Source of the DNA: a virus
DNA length: 64,000 nt
Direction: 5' to 3' (one strand)
Virus record (IMG/VR): IMGVR_UViG_3300031885_000008
Coordinates: 1 to 64,000 of that record
Position numbers and translations under genes: made by a program. A model generated the notes under the pieces. The model searched no databases and had not been told where the DNA came from. It saw nothing but the letters and a program-made list of their open reading frames with translations. Of the stretch, positions 8,274-16,864 are shown piece after piece; positions within the stretch are counted from its first letter, which is position 1, and every line of letters starts with the position of its first letter.

Positions 8274-10025
8274 CGCATGCAGTTTCCAGTTACCGCTCCG
8301 GATGCCGCCACCCAGCCACGAGTACCCGAGCACCAAGTGGTCAAGCTTCGCCTCTGGCAACGCCGGCTCGACGATGCGTAGCAAGTGCGTGTGCCCAGGC
8401 TTCATCAACTCGGCGATGTCCGTGATACGCTTTCGTTCGATGTCCGTCAGTGCCCGTAGGCTGACGATCTCGAACGTGTACAGCATTCGCTGTGCGCCAT
8501 GACCCAACGTCGCTGCGCCCGTCGGCTCCTCGGCAACACTCGACAACGGGTTGCCTACTACCTGTGGGCTCAGAGCGTCAAATGTGGATTCGTTCGAGAG
8601 CGTCCAGCCAAGGCCATTGAAAATATTGATCGTAACTTCCAGCCCCAGAAAAAACCGAATCACGTTGCGGAGCCCAATCGACGTACCCTTCTCCCGGTAC
8701 ATGTCGACGAGCACCTTCAGAAGACGCCGCTTGTCCACCACCTCGAGTTCCGAAAACGAAAAGGGGTTCCCGAGGTCGAGCAGCATCCAGTCGAGCCACT
8801 TCTCATCGGCGAGGTCCACGTCCAGAATTCGTGTCCAATCGTCGATGAGCTTGAGCAGCAAATCGCACACGTCCTGAAGGCAGCCGATGAACCGCGCCAG
8901 CTCACCGGTCACATCCTCAGTACGGTTGATCTGCGGTATGAACTCGAGCAACTGCCATCGGCGGCCCACAGGCCAGGGCTGGCTCAGCGTAACGAATATG
9001 GCCTCATCGTTTGGGGTGACGATGATATTCCCGTAAACGTCAGCGACATTTGCGACCGTGAGCAGATATTGGCAACCCCAGCTCAACTCCGTGTCGACTT
9101 CCACGTCCACCGTTCGGGTATCAACCGGGGTGACCTCGTAGGCCACGACCTCGACGGACGGAATCGACGCTCTTGAAAAAACGTAGTTTGCTGGGTTGAG
9201 CGCGTCGTCAGTGTTTGTTGGGCTGACCTGCTTCACAGCCTCGTTGAACACAACTCGCACGAACGTCTGAGAACGCACTTCGGCGGAAACGAGCTGGGGC
9301 GTGATGTTGTCAGCGGTCCGAAACGTGTACTCGTCATCGAGGACCGTGGAGACCACCACGCCAACGGTATACTCTGTGTCCGGGTCGAAAACGCCCGTAG
9401 GGGCAAACACCAGACGAAGCGTGGCTGCGTTCGGGGTAGTGTCTGTCCCAGCCCAGCCCGCTTGCCAGTCCGCCCCGTCGAACACCAGGGCGTCATTGAC
9501 GCGAACCTCGACGTCCCCAAGCGTCGGGGCCACACCACTTCCAGAATGAAGCTCCAGCTCGATGTCGGCATCGGTCGGAACTCCATACTCGGAATTTTCA
9601 GGAATTCTGTTGATAAGCTGGGTGACCGGAACGAAATTAGCACCGCGATGCAAAGCGGTATCAAACCCAAGAACTCCGTTTCCCGTCCCACCTGTAACCT
9701 GAACCGATGAGCCGTATCCCCAGGTTGCCGACGTAATTCGGATCGCCCCAGCTTCCCCACTCGCGACCGCTCCAGTAATTCCAGTCGACGCCCCCAACAC
9801 CGCCAAAACTTCAGCCAGCGTTGCGTCGGCTACATCGACGAAATCGATGGCATGGAACGTAATCGTTTGCGTTCCACCCCCATCGATCTGAACGGTAAGC
9901 GTGTCTCCGTCGACGAGCGCGAACGGCTCCACCCCACCAGACAACACAGTGCCCTGGGTTGCATCTCCAAGGTCTTCTCGGATGAGGTCAATCTGAACCG
10001 AAGGGAGTTGAACTCGGATCGCCAT
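8265..10025 (-). CDS. Baseplate/tail protein I-like with N-terminal Ig-like domains
   Basis: The C-terminal half has the P2-gpI-type signature: EKWLDWMLLDLGNPFSF, then DKRRLLKVLVDMYREKGT, then GLRNVIRFFLG. The N-terminal part holds a beta domain (PFALVDGDTLTVQIDG ... GTGNGVLGFDT) also seen in the tail sheath, then Ig/Big-5-like repeats (about 150-340, for example TVGVVVSTVLDDEYTFRT). The start is ATG 10025, overlapping the upstream stop (TGATG). Protein I proteins sit in the outer baseplate and carry fibres. The added domains make it longer than P2 gpI. Confidence 0.75.
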   Translation of the reverse strand: MAIRVQLPSVQIDLIREDLGDATQGTVLSGGVEPFALVDGDTLTVQIDGGGTQTITFHAIDFVDVADATLAEVLAVLGASTGITGAVASGEAGAIRITSATWGYGSSVQVTGGTGNGVLGFDTALHRGANFVPVTQLINRIPENSEYGVPTDADIELELHSGSGVAPTLGDVEVRVNDALVFDGADWQAGWAGTDTTPNAATLRLVFAPTGVFDPDTEYTVGVVVSTVLDDEYTFRTADNITPQLVSAEVRSQTFVRVVFNEAVKQVSPTNTDDALNPANYVFSRASIPSVEVVAYEVTPVDTRTVDVEVDTELSWGCQYLLTVANVADVYGNIIVTPNDEAIFVTLSQPWPVGRRWQLLEFIPQINRTEDVTGELARFIGCLQDVCDLLLKLIDDWTRILDVDLADEKWLDWMLLDLGNPFSFSELEVVDKRRLLKVLVDMYREKGTSIGLRNVIRFFLGLEVTINIFNGLGWTLSNESTFDALSPQVVGNPLSSVAEEPTGAATLGHGAQRMLYTFEIVSLRALTDIERKRITDIAELMKPGHTHLLRIVEPALPEAKLDHLVLGYSWLGGGIRSGNWKLHAST

Positions 10026-10501
10026 CAGCCCGCACACCCTCGAAGCTGCAGCTCGTCAAACCAATCCAGTACCTTGGACTTCATCCCAGGGATGAATTCG
10101 TCTCCGGACATCTGCTCAACGGATTCCTTCATGAACCACCCAGAGTCCCCACTCAACAAAGCCGAGCCCACCTGAGCCTCATACAAACAAAGGAATCGAA
10201 TCCCGGGTATAATCCCACTTTTCCACGGAATTTCATAAAACTCGTGCACCCCGTGGAATGACACGACCAGTCCTAGCTCAGCTCGAAAAATTCTGCGCAC
10301 CCCGTCCTGAAAAGTCTCATGCGCACGCAGGCACCCGCCACAGCCATCCCTACAACCCTGAACAAACTCTTGATCACCTGGCAAGCGTTGGAGCAACACC
10401 GACCACATGCCCTGCAATCGGCGGAAGCATAACCCCGACACGTGTACTTCGAGCGGAAGCGGCGCCTTCTCTCGAAGTTCCCGTACGGACATTGGTATCA
10501 T
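10025..10501 (-). CDS. NUDIX-fold-like protein with degenerate NUDIX box
   Basis: The start region (VSGLCFRRLQGMWSVLLQRL) resembles the first strands of NUDIX hydrolases. It is followed by a NUDIX-box-like helix: GGCLRAHETFQDGV then RRIFRAELGL. Compared with GX5EX7REUXEEXGU, the first Glu, Arg, last Glu and Gly are kept, but REU is RIF and the first Glu of EE is Ala. Metal binding may be lost or changed. ATG 10501 overlaps the upstream stop (ATGA) and has GGAGG. It sits inside the baseplate operon, where NUDIX proteins are not expected; a structural role is possible. The fold is inferred by eye. Confidence 0.45.
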   Translation of the reverse strand: MIPMSVRELREKAPLPLEVHVSGLCFRRLQGMWSVLLQRLPGDQEFVQGCRDGCGGCLRAHETFQDGVRRIFRAELGLVVSFHGVHEFYEIPWKSGIIPGIRFLCLYEAQVGSALLSGDSGWFMKESVEQMSGDEFIPGMKSKVLDWFDELQLRGCAG

Positions 10502-10896
10502 GCAGCCTCCAATGTCAGCCGGACAGAAATGGTGTTCGTGGCGCCCCCTGTTGCCCCAATCGTTGGAATGCAAATGTCAGCGAGCACGAGCCCTCTCTGC
10601 TCGGCTCGGAGATACCTTGTGTAACACGTTGTTGAATTCAGCCGCGCAGACAACTTCCAGACGGCCCCCTCCAGCACCAATGGAAGGGCCACCTTGATTC
10701 GCAATCGTACTAGGGTCGCCTGGGAATCAAACGCGATAGACGACTGGGCAACCTGAACGTAGTTTCCAATTTCAAGGTAGACGTCTTCTCGAATTTGCGA
10801 ACCAAGCTCGAAAACGTAGACGCCGTCTGGAGCCCCCGATACAGCGAGCCTCCCAAACTTGCGACCCAATTCATGCTGGAACGCGCTCAGTGCCAT
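10498..10896 (-). CDS. Hypothetical virion protein
   Basis: A 132-residue beta-rich protein (GVYVFELGSQ, YLEIGNYVQVA, ATLVRLRIKVALPL) with no catalytic motif. ATG 10896 has a weak GGGAC upstream; the 3' end overlaps the NUDIX-like gene by 4 bp. Its place between baseplate genes suggests a minor tail component. Family not recognised. Confidence 0.65.
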   Translation of the reverse strand: MALSAFQHELGRKFGRLAVSGAPDGVYVFELGSQIREDVYLEIGNYVQVAQSSIAFDSQATLVRLRIKVALPLVLEGAVWKLSARLNSTTCYTRYLRAEQRGLVLADICIPTIGATGGATNTISVRLTLEAA

Positions 10897-10911
10897 CCGC
10901 TGACGTCCCTA

Positions 10912-11643
10912 TTAAAGCTGCCTGGCAATTTCGATCGAATCAAGATACGCCCGTCTTGTCACGTCTTCGACTCGAAATGCAAACCCAGCACGTCCCGAGG
11001 TAAACGGAACAGATCCAGTGTTGATCCCGAGGGCATCGTCGACGAAGCCTTCCACGCTCGGAATCCGTGGGCCTTCCATTCCTGCGATGGTTTCCCATAC
11101 TGGAGCCGTCACGGCATTCACCGTCAGGTCGTTCGCAAAACACTGCAGAACGACGTCGCCCGAGCCCTGCACGATAAAATCTAACCTCAGTTGGAGCCAA
11201 GTATCTTCCTCGAAAGTCTCGGTGCTCCGCATGAGAATGTGGCTTGTCCCGTCTGGATCGGCCGCCAGGTCTGGCAACCCGGTCAGAATCGATCCCTTCC
11301 GAAGCACGATATGATGGGGCGACTCATCCCCAAGCCCAAGAAGATAGCCGGAATCGGATACAGCTCCCCCTTGAAGGCCGATAAAAAAGAACGGAGCAAA
11401 CCCAATCGCGCCCCCTCCAGGAGCACGCTTGATAGCTCCTCGAATGGATCCCCCCTTGGCCATCGGTGCAAAGCCAGACAGGCTACAGCATAGCGCGACC
11501 GCGCCATCCACGATGGCCAGTGAGTTGAACCCGTAAACAAAGCTTCCCCCACCATTTGGGGGGACCACCCCAGCGGTCACACCTCGTGCGACGCTCCCCG
11601 ACCCCAACCCGCCTGTAAGAAATGCCCAGTCTGCCTGCGCCAT
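10912..11643 (-). CDS. Hypothetical tail protein, Gly-rich beta-sandwich-like
   Basis: The 243-residue protein begins MAQADWAFLTGGL with GAGGG upstream (ATG 11643). Alternating strands and a late segment TWLQLRLDFIVQGSGDVVLQ recall concanavalin-A-like lectin folds, followed by GRAGFAFRVEDVTRRAYLD. It ends in IEIARQL. A carbohydrate-binding or structural role at the baseplate is only an inference; no family is recognised. Confidence 0.6.
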   Translation of the reverse strand: MAQADWAFLTGGLGSGSVARGVTAGVVPPNGGGSFVYGFNSLAIVDGAVALCCSLSGFAPMAKGGSIRGAIKRAPGGGAIGFAPFFFIGLQGGAVSDSGYLLGLGDESPHHIVLRKGSILTGLPDLAADPDGTSHILMRSTETFEEDTWLQLRLDFIVQGSGDVVLQCFANDLTVNAVTAPVWETIAGMEGPRIPSVEGFVDDALGINTGSVPFTSGRAGFAFRVEDVTRRAYLDSIEIARQL

Positions 11644-11650
11644 GATTCCC

Positions 11651-12571
11651 TCAGCTATCCAGCTCGGTCACCCAAAACGACCGATCATCATGTACCACAA
11701 AATGCTCGCCAGATCCGAAGTCTCCTATCGAAATTGGAGACCCAGAAATTGTCCATGACACCTGAAACGTATCGGTCGTCTTGTTTTGCACGAAATAACG
11801 CATATTTGCATACACGCCTTCCGGAAGTTGGCCGTCTTCGTTCCGAAAGGTTATCCGCCACAGATCTGACAATCCATGGGAAAGACATGTAAACGTGTCC
11901 GTCGCCGGGTCTGCCGCCACCTCCCCGAGGTCTGGCTTCAACACGTTGAAGCTCTCAATCGTATCGGTCACCATGAAGGCAATGAAAAACACAGCGAATG
12001 TCAGCTCGCTGCCAGCGCCGCTCGCTGGAAACTCCCAGTTGTAGACGTTGTTCCATAGCTCCTCGAAATCCTCTACCGTTTCCGAGGTGCCCGCAGAGTC
12101 AAAAATCGCAGCCGTTAGATCGGAAGGCTCAAACGCCCCATGGAACAAAGTCCCAGCAGGCCAGCCCTCGTCAAAATCCTCGACCGGCTCCGATCCAGAG
12201 GCCTCCGTCACGTCGACGGCGAAAAACTCACCGACGATGTGATCAAAATAGAAGACCCCCTGCGCCCCCAAGCTCCACAGGGTCTCAAAATTCTCGTACC
12301 GGGAAGGAGCACCAGCCGTGGAATTGAACGCCACAGGATCCAAATCGCTGTAGTAGCCCACAAAACCGTGCACAAGCCCCGTGCTGTAGCCTGACGGCCA
12401 CTCCCCCTCGAACTCCTCACACGCCCCTGTCAAAGTTCCAGCGCCAAGAATCGAGACCACAAACTCAGCGTAGTCGAGCGCGGTCGACGTCTCCGTGACG
12501 CTCCAGCCATTTGCGTTCCCAGGCTGAATTCCCGTCGCTTGATCCTCGAAGCTTCCGTTCAAGATTGCCAC
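11651..12571 (-). CDS. Tail protein with internal E-x-F-E-x-x-W repeats
   Basis: Starts at GTG 12571, directly after the stop of the J-like gene. The protein contains four related units marked by CEEFEGEWPSG, YENFETLWSLG, VEDFDEGWPAG and VEDFEELWNNV, spaced about 45-50 residues, each followed by a hydrophobic/Gly strand. The C-terminal region (FTCLSHGLSDLWRITFRNED) looks like a separate beta domain. Repeated units suggest a fibre-like or surface-binding structure. Its position among baseplate genes supports a virion role. Confidence 0.65.
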   Translation of the reverse strand: MAILNGSFEDQATGIQPGNANGWSVTETSTALDYAEFVVSILGAGTLTGACEEFEGEWPSGYSTGLVHGFVGYYSDLDPVAFNSTAGAPSRYENFETLWSLGAQGVFYFDHIVGEFFAVDVTEASGSEPVEDFDEGWPAGTLFHGAFEPSDLTAAIFDSAGTSETVEDFEELWNNVYNWEFPASGAGSELTFAVFFIAFMVTDTIESFNVLKPDLGEVAADPATDTFTCLSHGLSDLWRITFRNEDGQLPEGVYANMRYFVQNKTTDTFQVSWTISGSPISIGDFGSGEHFVVHDDRSFWVTELDS

Positions 12572-14083
12572 TTACAGCGCGCTCCCCGTCGAGCCGTTGA
12601 GCAACACGACGTTTCCGAGAGTTGGAAATTGCTGTACCCCAATCGAGACGTCGCTACGTTCCCCGTTTAGCAACAAAGCCCCGAGGGTGTCCCCAATCTT
12701 CCGAACGCCGGTCGTGTCGCGAATTACGTTGAACACGTCCGACCAGGCGATCTCGTTTATTGGGTCGCCATTCTCGTCCTGCATGTAGTAGCCAAAGTTT
12801 ACGGTCGTGTTCGGGCTCCCGTCGTACGTCTCGATCGCAAAAAATGACGTCAAATTCGCAAGAATTCGAGCAGAAACGACACTCGCTGTCTGACCCGCCG
12901 ACAAAAACACGGTCGCCTGCACGTCGACTGGCAGATATTCAGGATCCTCCACGCTCACAAGGAACGTCAACGTGTTTGGATAGGTCTCTGTAACCGACGT
13001 GAGCACAGCATCCTTGAGTAGCTGCGTCGGGAGACCACCCCCAGTTGGGATCACATGGAGCATGCCCTGGTTTTCTAGAATCCCAGGACGTTCATTCGAG
13101 GTGAGCATCAAGGCACGGCTGACACCCGACACGCGCCGGGCGTTGATCTCATAGTCCTCACGACTGACCGTCCTCGTCAGCGTGCGCAAACTCTCAGGCC
13201 CGTAAATCCGAATCTGCTCGAGCCCATCCCGATTGAACCCGTTGCTCGCTGCGGCCGGATTCGTAACGGACATCACTACAGCATTCCCAAACTCGTCTTT
13301 GTATGGAGCATCCACCCTTACGATGGAGTTGCTCTCCACGTTCCCGTTCACGCCCCCACCTGTCTTGTAAAGCACCGAAATGTTTCCGACAGGGACGCTA
13401 CCGGAAATCCCGTTTCCAAACCGAATTGTAGCTCGGTCGTTCTCGTCAACGGTCACGGTAAAGTGGGCGCTCGTGGATAGCGAATCAAGAAAGTTATCAA
13501 CCTGGGTGTACACTCCGTCTGCAGATACCCTCGCTGAACTGTCGAGATACGGGTAATCGTTCAGAATATATTCCTGATTCGGCAGCCCAGTCGATACGAA
13601 AACCTGTAAACTGAACGCACTATTCTCGACAATGATGGCCGCTACGGGCGGATTGGTTCCAGCAGGAATCGTTGTCGCAAGCAAGGTCTGAAAAATAACT
13701 GGCGTCGTAATCTGTTCCGTGCGAAATGTCGACCGGGCCGGAATGAGAACGTCACCGACTGGCACGGCTGCAAGAGTGACGGTCAGATTTGCCGTCGCCG
13801 CAGCCGATCCCCTCGGCAAGTACCCAATGAGCTTTGTCAGGGCCAGCATATTCTTTCGAAGTTGCGCCGTGCTGATTCTCGATTCACGAGCTTGGTTGTC
13901 CTGGTAGAACAACAGCACGTCCCCAACGAACGCAAACAACTCAAGAAGAAGGTTGCCAAAATTCGCGACGTTGAAATCGGTCCACTCGGGGAACGCTGAC
14001 CGCGCCAGGTTTATGAGACGCACACGAAGACTATCGAAATCTTTCTCGGAATACGTGAGGTTGGACCCGAGCAATGACGTCAT
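12572..14083 (-). CDS. Baseplate J-like protein
   Basis: The 503-residue protein has the baseplate wedge (P2 gpJ/Mu gp47-like) layout: EWTDFNVANFGNLLLELFAF, then YQDNQARESRISTAQLRKNM, then VPVGDVLIPARSTFRT, then DRATIRFGNGISGSVP and DYEINARRVSGVSRALML. It starts at ATG 14083 and lies between gp25-like and tail-protein-I-like genes, as in other contractile-tail phages. It forms part of the wedge that links the hub to fibres. Confidence 0.9.
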   Translation of the reverse strand: MTSLLGSNLTYSEKDFDSLRVRLINLARSAFPEWTDFNVANFGNLLLELFAFVGDVLLFYQDNQARESRISTAQLRKNMLALTKLIGYLPRGSAAATANLTVTLAAVPVGDVLIPARSTFRTEQITTPVIFQTLLATTIPAGTNPPVAAIIVENSAFSLQVFVSTGLPNQEYILNDYPYLDSSARVSADGVYTQVDNFLDSLSTSAHFTVTVDENDRATIRFGNGISGSVPVGNISVLYKTGGGVNGNVESNSIVRVDAPYKDEFGNAVVMSVTNPAAASNGFNRDGLEQIRIYGPESLRTLTRTVSREDYEINARRVSGVSRALMLTSNERPGILENQGMLHVIPTGGGLPTQLLKDAVLTSVTETYPNTLTFLVSVEDPEYLPVDVQATVFLSAGQTASVVSARILANLTSFFAIETYDGSPNTTVNFGYYMQDENGDPINEIAWSDVFNVIRDTTGVRKIGDTLGALLLNGERSDVSIGVQQFPTLGNVVLLNGSTGSAL

Positions 14084-14111
14084 GGGGGCATCCTATCCCA
14101 AAGACCTTCAA

Positions 14112-14651
14112 TTAACCAAGAGGGATCGTCGCCTCAATGCCCGGCATCAACACAGCGTTGCTGGCGCTGTTTCTCGAAATGATGTCAAATTGAGCGCGGA
14201 CACCAATGGCTACCTCTCCCAAGCCCTCGACGTCCTCCGCGATGATCTCCACGTTCGTCACCTGAACCCTAGGCTCCCAGCGTGTAAGCGCCTCAACGAC
14301 ACCGATCCTAGCCAATTCCCTCGTGGTATCGTCGTTCGCTCGATGGCGTACCATGTACAACGACGATCCAAACTCATCCCTCCAGGGAAGCTCCCCTTGA
14401 AATCGTCCGGCTGCCGAACGCGTACCAAGCACCTGCCCTACGCACGAGGCAACCAAGCGCACCCCATTGGCCGACGCAAAATCAAGCTTGCGGTCCCGGC
14501 GGAATGGACGGGTAAGGCCGCTTCCAAGAAAATCTCCGCCTCCAATGAGTGCCGGCCCCTCGCTCACCTGCGGCAAAACGGGGACGCCAACCGTCGGAGG
14601 AGTTGGTTCCGCAGGAATTGGTGGAGTGCTCCATGTCGAATCCATGCTCAT
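14112..14651 (-). CDS. Baseplate wedge protein, gp25/W-like
   Basis: After a Pro-rich N-terminus (about 30 residues) comes the gp25-like core: GLTRPFRRDRKLDFASANG, a middle helix ASCVGQVLGTRSAAGRFQGE, then VVEALTRWEPRVQVTNVEI. ATG 14651 has AGGAG. It lies upstream of the J-like gene, the conserved order of this family. Acts in baseplate wedge assembly near the sheath initiator. The lysozyme-like name of the family does not imply activity. Confidence 0.85.
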   Translation of the reverse strand: MSMDSTWSTPPIPAEPTPPTVGVPVLPQVSEGPALIGGGDFLGSGLTRPFRRDRKLDFASANGVRLVASCVGQVLGTRSAAGRFQGELPWRDEFGSSLYMVRHRANDDTTRELARIGVVEALTRWEPRVQVTNVEIIAEDVEGLGEVAIGVRAQFDIISRNSASNAVLMPGIEATIPLG

Positions 14652-14660
14652 GTATTTCTC

Positions 14661-15167
14661 CTATGCGCCTTCAATATTTCCAGCGGAATCAACTGCCCAA
14701 ACGCGTACTCGAATTTGTGTCCCAGTGGGCCACCCATGGCGCCTTCGCACCACGTATTCAAACCCATTCTCAATAGCAGTTCTTGACGATCCCAATCGGT
14801 ACATGGATGTAAACGATAGCCCATCATGAACCAATTCCTGAATACCCGTTGATATAATCTCCACAGCCGCAAGTATACGATTCAAGTTTCCAGTCGAGTC
14901 TACTACAGAAAAAATGATCGGGTCGGCCACTCGTAACGTGTCTAGTTCTCCAGGATAAATATAGGTGACAACTGGACTGATGACGTCAGCAGATGCAAGC
15001 GGAGCTACCCACTCGATTGCCTCTGGTACAAGTTCGCCGGCCCCCCAGTTTGGTGGTGGCAGATCTAAAAAGACAGTAGCCACCGAAATACAATCGGCAC
15101 TCGCCTGAGCTATCGAAGGTGGCATGTCGAGAAATACAACGTTTACCGCGTTCCACGAAGTCGCCAT
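14661..15167 (-). CDS. Hypothetical baseplate-associated protein with Ig-like tail
   Basis: ATG 15167 overlaps the upstream stop (TGATG); 168 residues. The C-terminal part has an Ig-like pattern (PIIFSVVDSTGNLNRI ... IRVRVWAVDSAGNIEGA), typical of accessory domains on phage tail proteins. The N-terminal half has two similar segments, NVVFLDMPP and ATVFLDLPPP, hinting at a small duplication. Function unknown; likely a virion component. Confidence 0.65.
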   Translation of the reverse strand: MATSWNAVNVVFLDMPPSIAQASADCISVATVFLDLPPPNWGAGELVPEAIEWVAPLASADVISPVVTYIYPGELDTLRVADPIIFSVVDSTGNLNRILAAVEIISTGIQELVHDGLSFTSMYRLGSSRTAIENGFEYVVRRRHGWPTGTQIRVRVWAVDSAGNIEGA

Positions 15168-16855
15168 CAGATAACGACCCCCCTTCCGTGCCAAGCGTAA
15201 CAAAGACCCTGCATAGCATGGAACCACTCCTTATTGGTTCCAAACGGAGACCACAACGCGAGATTCGTTCTGCAATGGCCGAAATTCTGATTCGTGGATT
15301 CTATCAAAGAGAACTGCCCCAGAAGGCCGGCCCAATCCACAAAGGCCATAAACGGGCGAACGGATTCTTTCCCACTCCAGGGATTCGCCTTCGCATTCGT
15401 CATCGCTTCTGTGACAGCCGTACTCGTCCCCATACCAGCCGACGCCAAACACGTTTGGGCGGCTAGCCCATATTTCCCGAAGGCACAGCCCCAGTACGTC
15501 CACGCGTATGTGAGATTGGCGAAATGCAGAGATGTGCAAATCTGCGAGCCGTCCTTTTGTTGTAGATGGACAAACGTGTCCGAAAAGGCCCTTCTGGTGT
15601 CCCCAAGAAAGCCCATGAAAAACGCCGAGTGTACCTGCGTCGCTCCAGTATAACGAAGCGTTCCAAGCGTAAATGTTTCGCCATCAGTCAAAAGACTAAA
15701 TCGCACCGGCCATGCGGATACCTGTAAAGTACCAGTAAACCCATAGTAATCCGCAGCGGCCGGGCGATAGACTTCGCTCTTGTCAAGAGCTATATAGCGA
15801 GACGTTGAACGCTGGTCGTCGGTGTAGAACTGGAAAGTATCCGTGTTTAGAGCACAGTTTTCAGGCGATGATGCCCACCTTCCAAGTGGATAATCCGCAC
15901 CACCTGTATAGGTGGTGCCAAGTCGATACTTCCAACGCCACTTTGAGCTGTGAGTAGACTCAAGGCAAAAACCAGAGCCAGATCCTCCAACACTTGTAGG
16001 CCCCACTACTGGAATGTCTGCGGGATCTAAAATACGGAACGCGAGACCCGTGGCCGCAGTCAAAAACGATGTACCGTCGTCTCGAATGTCAAGAATAGCT
16101 TTAGCACCTGTGCGCGAAAGTACCTTGTAGATCCCGCTGTTCCCTACGTTCACCAAATCGACAAGACAGACAAAGCGTTCAGTCGTAATGTCAGCATCCG
16201 TGAATGAATAGCTAGCCGTTGAGAATGTGTTGTTCCCTGTCTCAATGACACCATCAGTACCGCTCCCGCGAACCTTTGCCTCATACCAGCTTCTACAAGT
16301 TGATGCGGAGTCAATGTACACCTGGCCGGCTAAGACTGTCCCATCCTCGTCAACAAGCTTGAACTTGCAAGCGGTCACCGTAGAGTGTGACGTGTAACCG
16401 AACTGATATTTTGTCCAGACGCCACCGTTGTCCGGGACAGCCCCAGCGAGCACGTAGCTACCATTCCCATTGTCTATGTACACCTTGAGCTGGTGCGTGC
16501 AGTTATTCCAAACCCAAATTGTGAATACGTACGCCTTGGAAGCTTCCATAGAGACAAAAGATGCGCTCTGAACTCCATCTCCCGTCGCGGACGTTGTGAA
16601 AGTCAGACTTCGATAGCCGGAATACTTCTGAGAATCGCTCTTTGCTCGAGTCGCGGTCCCCACAACCGACCAGTTAGCAATACCCGCGTCATCCATGCAG
16701 CCGTCAGTTATGTGACTACAAACTGTAATGCTTGCCGTATCGCACTCCGCCTCGAGCTTCCACCCCAAAAGTCGTAGAAAGTGGAATAGAAACCAGGCAC
16801 TGCCTGAGTGTTTACTCACAGAGGACAAAGGAAGGTCTGTTATCCAATGATTCAT
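15167..16855 (-). CDS. Fibre-like paralogue 3 with carbohydrate-binding-like region
   Basis: The N-terminus (FLFHFLRLLGWKLEAE) aligns with those of the two downstream-coordinate paralogues (FSTWFHREVLLAGRWTEVA). A jelly-roll region follows (GYRSLTFTTSATGDGVQSAS, YVFTIWVWNNCTHQLKVYID), as in CBM4/9-type carbohydrate-binding modules. The rest is divergent and Trp/Tyr/Ser-rich. ATG 16855 has AGGAG. It lies between gp25-like genes and two paralogues. Receptor or glycan binding is inferred. Confidence 0.65.
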   Translation of the reverse strand: MNHWITDLPLSSVSKHSGSAWFLFHFLRLLGWKLEAECDTASITVCSHITDGCMDDAGIANWSVVGTATRAKSDSQKYSGYRSLTFTTSATGDGVQSASFVSMEASKAYVFTIWVWNNCTHQLKVYIDNGNGSYVLAGAVPDNGGVWTKYQFGYTSHSTVTACKFKLVDEDGTVLAGQVYIDSASTCRSWYEAKVRGSGTDGVIETGNNTFSTASYSFTDADITTERFVCLVDLVNVGNSGIYKVLSRTGAKAILDIRDDGTSFLTAATGLAFRILDPADIPVVGPTSVGGSGSGFCLESTHSSKWRWKYRLGTTYTGGADYPLGRWASSPENCALNTDTFQFYTDDQRSTSRYIALDKSEVYRPAAADYYGFTGTLQVSAWPVRFSLLTDGETFTLGTLRYTGATQVHSAFFMGFLGDTRRAFSDTFVHLQQKDGSQICTSLHFANLTYAWTYWGCAFGKYGLAAQTCLASAGMGTSTAVTEAMTNAKANPWSGKESVRPFMAFVDWAGLLGQFSLIESTNQNFGHCRTNLALWSPFGTNKEWFHAMQGLCYAWHGRGVVI

Positions 16856-16864
16856 GCTACGCTC

